A stretch of DNA of 64,000 bases from Paraburkholderia diazotrophica (GTDB taxonomy: Bacteria; Pseudomonadota; Gammaproteobacteria; Burkholderiales; Burkholderiaceae). The stretch spans positions 1 through 64,000 of the forward strand of contig NZ_FNYE01000017.1 in NCBI RefSeq assembly GCF_900108945.1, in the 5' to 3' direction. Position numbers and translations under genes: made by a program. Shown in pieces: positions 61,457 to 64,000 of this stretch; the stretch's first letter is position 1, and every line of letters begins with the position of its first letter. Under the pieces are notes generated by a model. That model saw nothing but the letters and a program-made list of their open reading frames with translations. It did no database searches and was not told where the DNA came from.

Positions 61457-62788
61457 ATGAAAGGCAGACGCATCTTCGTTGCAGGCGCGACCATCGTCGT
61501 TCTTGCTCTGGTGACTGCATACGGTGGCCGCGCTGCGCATGCGTGGCAACGACTGGAACCCGTGTCGATACCCTCGGCGCCCGCAGGCGATGCGGCGGCC
61601 GTCGCGCGCGGCGCGAAGCTCGCGGCAATCGGCGACTGCATCGGCTGCCACACCGCGCTGGACGGTCAACCGTTCGCCGGCGGACTGCCGCTGCAAACGC
61701 CGTATGGCGTCATCTATTCGACCAACATCACACCCGATAAGGACACGGGCATCGGCCTGTGGTCTCTCGACGCATTTACGCGCGCGATGCGGCACGGCGT
61801 TTCGCGCGATGGCCATCTGCTTTATCCCGCGTTTCCGTATCCACACTTCACGCGCATGAACGACACGGATATCGCATCGCTCTATGCATGGTTGATGAGC
61901 CGCGAACCCATCAGCGCACGCGCGCCGAAAAATGAGTTGCAGTTTCCGCTCGGCTTCAGGCCGATCATGGCCGCGTGGAATCTGTTGTATCTGCATCCCG
62001 GTCCCGAGGAGCCATCGTCCAGCACTGCCGATCCGCAAGTCGCGCGCGGGCGCTATCTCGTCGACAGCGTCGGCCACTGCGGCGCATGCCACACGCCGCT
62101 CAACCGCCAGGGTGCAGAGCAGCGCGACCGCGCGTTGCAAGGCGGCACGATAGAGGGCTGGGATGCGCCTGCGCTGACGGACCTCTCGACGCGTCCCAGG
62201 CCCTGGACGCAAGCACAGCTCGTCGGCTACTTGCGCACGGGCTTTGCGAGCGAACACGGCGCGTCGGCGGGTCCGATGCGCCCCGTCACGCGCCTGCTCG
62301 CCGACGCGTCCGCAGAAGATGTTCAGGCGATCGCTGCATATCTGATCGCGTTGCAATCGAACGCACACGCCGCGCCTGGCGATGCCGCCGCTTCGTCCGC
62401 TTCGTCGACGAATTCCGCTTCTTCCATCTCGCACGTCAGCGTTGCGGCCCAGCCCGGAAACGGCGCAAGCTTGTTCGTCGCGGCCTGCGCATCGTGTCAC
62501 GGCGACAGCGCGCCGATGTCGGGCGGCCCGGGTCATCCGTCGCTGTCGCTGGGCACGGCCATCAATGCGGACAGCCCGCGCAACATGGTCCGCATCATCC
62601 TCGATGGAATCGACTGGGACGACAGCGCATCAGCGCAGTTCATGCCGCCGTTTGCAAGCGTCTTCACCGACGCGCAAATCGCCGATCTCGCGAACTACAC
62701 GCGCACGCGCTTCACTGCACGCGGCGCGTGGCCTTCGCTCGATGCCGACGCGGTCGCCCGTCTTCGAAAGGAGAGCCCACAACGATGA
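61457..62788 (+). CDS. Tri-haem cytochrome c subunit of a molybdenum hydroxylase
   Basis: A 443-residue exported cytochrome with three class I haem c domains: CIGCH (near 60), CGACH (near 207) and CASCH (near 340). The N-terminus is a membrane anchor or signal (RRIFVAGATIVVLALVTAYG). The start at 61457 has GGAGG upstream. Proteins of this layout accept electrons from periplasmic or membrane-bound molybdenum hydroxylases (nicotinate dehydrogenase/isoquinoline oxidoreductase type). A Ser/Ala-rich linker precedes the third haem. It overlaps the 2Fe-2S gene by four bases. Confidence 0.92.
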   Translation: MKGRRIFVAGATIVVLALVTAYGGRAAHAWQRLEPVSIPSAPAGDAAAVARGAKLAAIGDCIGCHTALDGQPFAGGLPLQTPYGVIYSTNITPDKDTGIGLWSLDAFTRAMRHGVSRDGHLLYPAFPYPHFTRMNDTDIASLYAWLMSREPISARAPKNELQFPLGFRPIMAAWNLLYLHPGPEEPSSSTADPQVARGRYLVDSVGHCGACHTPLNRQGAEQRDRALQGGTIEGWDAPALTDLSTRPRPWTQAQLVGYLRTGFASEHGASAGPMRPVTRLLADASAEDVQAIAAYLIALQSNAHAAPGDAAASSASSTNSASSISHVSVAAQPGNGASLFVAACASCHGDSAPMSGGPGHPSLSLGTAINADSPRNMVRIILDGIDWDDSASAQFMPPFASVFTDAQIADLANYTRTRFTARGAWPSLDADAVARLRKESPQR

Positions 62789-63267
62789 TCACGCTCAACG
62801 TCAATGGAGTCAGTCACACGCTCGATGTCGATCCGTCCACGCCGCTGCTCTATGTGCTGCGCAACCAGTTGCAGCTGAACGGCGCGAAGTTCGGCTGCGG
62901 ACTCGGCCAATGCGGCGCGTGTACCGTCAGCGTCGGCGGCGAATCCGTGTTCTCGTGCCTGATGCCCGTCGTGGCCGTCGGCGAACGGCCGGTGCGCACC
63001 GTCGAAGGGCTCGGCACGGCGGAACATCCCGGACGGCTGCAACAAGCCTTTATCGACCAGCAAGCCGCCCAATGTGGCTACTGCATCGCGGGCATGATCA
63101 TGCACGCGCAGACGCTGCTCGACCGCACGCCGCATCCGACCGACGAACAGATTCGCCGCCACATGCAGCCCAATCTGTGCCGCTGCGGCACGCATATGCG
63201 GATACTCGCGGCGATCCGCGAAGTGGCGGCGCCGCCATCACAGGCGGACGACGGAGCGAAGTCATGA
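62785..63267 (+). CDS. 2Fe-2S subunit of a molybdenum hydroxylase
   Basis: A 160-residue small subunit with two iron-sulfur clusters. The plant-type cluster is GCGLGQCGACTVSVGGE plus the later FSCLMP (near 40-60). The all-helical second cluster is QCGYCIAGMIMH with NLCRCGTHMRI (near 100-140). This is the XdhC/CoxS/IorA fold. GGAG lies upstream of the ATG, inside the cytochrome gene end, with ATGA overlaps on both sides. It links the molybdenum cofactor of the next gene to the cytochrome. Confidence 0.94.
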   Translation: MITLNVNGVSHTLDVDPSTPLLYVLRNQLQLNGAKFGCGLGQCGACTVSVGGESVFSCLMPVVAVGERPVRTVEGLGTAEHPGRLQQAFIDQQAAQCGYCIAGMIMHAQTLLDRTPHPTDEQIRRHMQPNLCRCGTHMRILAAIREVAAPPSQADDGAKS

Positions 63268-64000
63268 GCAACGATCAGCGCCATACGACCGCTTCCGGCG
63301 ACGACGCGCCAGGCGATGCGGGACGGCGCCGCTTCCTCGTCGGCGGCTCGCTGATGGTGAGCTTCGCGATCGTGCCCGGCGCGGCCGCACTCGCGCAGAC
63401 CACGACGGAAGCGGGCACCTTCAATGCGAGCGCCCCGAAGCTGCCCGGCAGCCTCAAGACCACGCCGTTGCTCGACGCGTGGATCAAGATCGAACCCGAC
63501 GGCAGCGTAAGCGCCTGCACGGGCAAGGCGGAGCTCGGTACGGGCGTGCGCACGGCCCTGTTGCAGCTCGCCGCGGAAGAACTCGACCTGTCGCCGGACG
63601 CGATCGACCTGATCACCGCCGATACGGGCGCGACGCCGAACGAGGGCTATACGGCGGGCAGCCACACGATGGCGGACAGCGGCACCGCGATCCTCAATGC
63701 GGCGGCTCAGGTGCGCGCGCTGCTCGTCGCGAGCGCGGCTTCGCAGCTGGGTGTCGACGCATCGATACTCACGACGCGCGATGGCGCGATCGTCGCGGCG
63801 GATGGGCGCCGTGTCACGTATGGCGAAGCCGTCCGCCATGCGAACCTGCATCGGAACGCACAGCCCGATGCGCCGAAGAAAGCGCCAGCGCGTTACGCGG
63901 TGATCGGCCGCACGCTGCCGCGCGTCGATATCCCCGGCAAGGTGACGGGCGGCACGAGCTACGTGCAGGACTTGCGTCTGCCCGGCATGCTGCATGCGCG
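63264..64000 (+). CDS. Molybdopterin-binding large subunit, partial (IorB/NdhL type)
   Basis: The first 245 residues of a large molybdenum hydroxylase subunit, running off the right edge. A twin-arginine signal (GRRRFLVGGSLMVSFAIVPG) predicts export of the folded enzyme, fitting the cytochrome partner. The aldehyde-oxidase-like domain begins with LDAWIKIEPDGSVSACTGKA and has ELGTGVRTALLQLAAEELD, then GYTAGSHTMADSGTAILNA. This single-chain, TAT-exported layout matches isoquinoline 1-oxidoreductase beta or nicotinate dehydrogenase rather than xanthine dehydrogenase. The substrate cannot be told from the part seen. Confidence 0.9.
   Translation, partial: MSNDQRHTTASGDDAPGDAGRRRFLVGGSLMVSFAIVPGAAALAQTTTEAGTFNASAPKLPGSLKTTPLLDAWIKIEPDGSVSACTGKAELGTGVRTALLQLAAEELDLSPDAIDLITADTGATPNEGYTAGSHTMADSGTAILNAAAQVRALLVASAASQLGVDASILTTRDGAIVAADGRRVTYGEAVRHANLHRNAQPDAPKKAPARYAVIGRTLPRVDIPGKVTGGTSYVQDLRLPGMLHA

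Overview
The window is GC-rich (codon third positions dominated by G/C) and reads as an accessory-rich replicon of a Burkholderiaceae member, most likely Paraburkholderia, Caballeronia or Burkholderia. The evidence is a Gram-negative porin of the Burkholderia type, a MXKDX repeat protein, a DUF6726 small lipoprotein, many LysR regulators, and catabolic clusters of the kind carried on second chromosomes or megaplasmids in this family. No rRNA, tRNA, CRISPR array, IS element or replication origin was recognised.

Layout. 1-2.4 kb: the N-terminus of a membrane sensor (cut by the window edge) and five small unknown genes. 2.4-11.0 kb: a gallate (4,5-cleavage) catabolic operon on the minus strand: gallate dioxygenase, aromatic-acid MFS importer, LigJ hydratase, LigK aldolase, a signal-less binding-protein-like gene and a porin. 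A divergent LysR regulator with two HTH domains faces it, and four 13-bp tandem repeats lie in front of the dioxygenase. 11.1-12.3 kb: gene relics (porin C-terminus, flavin-oxidoreductase C-terminus). 12.3-15.9 kb: ClC chloride channel, MarR regulator and methyltransferase. 16-19.3 kb: an ECF sigma/NrsF anti-sigma pair divergent from a cytochrome b/molybdoenzyme/MXKDX operon, with matching ECF-type promoters in the shared intergenic region. 19.3-24.5 kb: drug-efflux MFS with divergent LysR, small genes, and a PhoU gene apart from any pst operon.

24.6-29.5 kb: glycolate oxidase glcDEF with its GntR regulator GlcC and two near-identical operator sites. 29.5-31.3 kb: hipBA toxin-antitoxin with three operator copies. 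31.5-46.5 kb: a 14-kb minus-strand sugar region. A galactofuranose-type ABC importer (ytfQRT-yjfF) and an L-arabinose ABC importer (araFGH) are followed by four enzymes of the non-phosphorylative L-arabinose route to 2-oxoglutarate, with a divergent LysR. A lactonase is not present.

46.8-53.2 kb: an unusual island of secreted proteins and lipoproteins, including a FlgH (flagellar L-ring) homologue with no other flagellar gene. It is framed by two paralogous OmpR-type response regulators, of which only the second has a histidine kinase. 53.3-58.7 kb: a TAT-exported tyrosine-phosphatase-like protein in which serine replaces the catalytic cysteine, a GcvA-type LysR with a divergent membrane protein, and a DJ-1/PfpI gene divergent from a MocR regulator. 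59-64 kb: a sorbosone-dehydrogenase-like lipoprotein with a DUF2231 membrane partner, a small lipoprotein, and an operon for a periplasm-facing molybdenum hydroxylase (tri-heme cytochrome c, 2Fe-2S subunit, molybdopterin subunit) that runs off the right edge.
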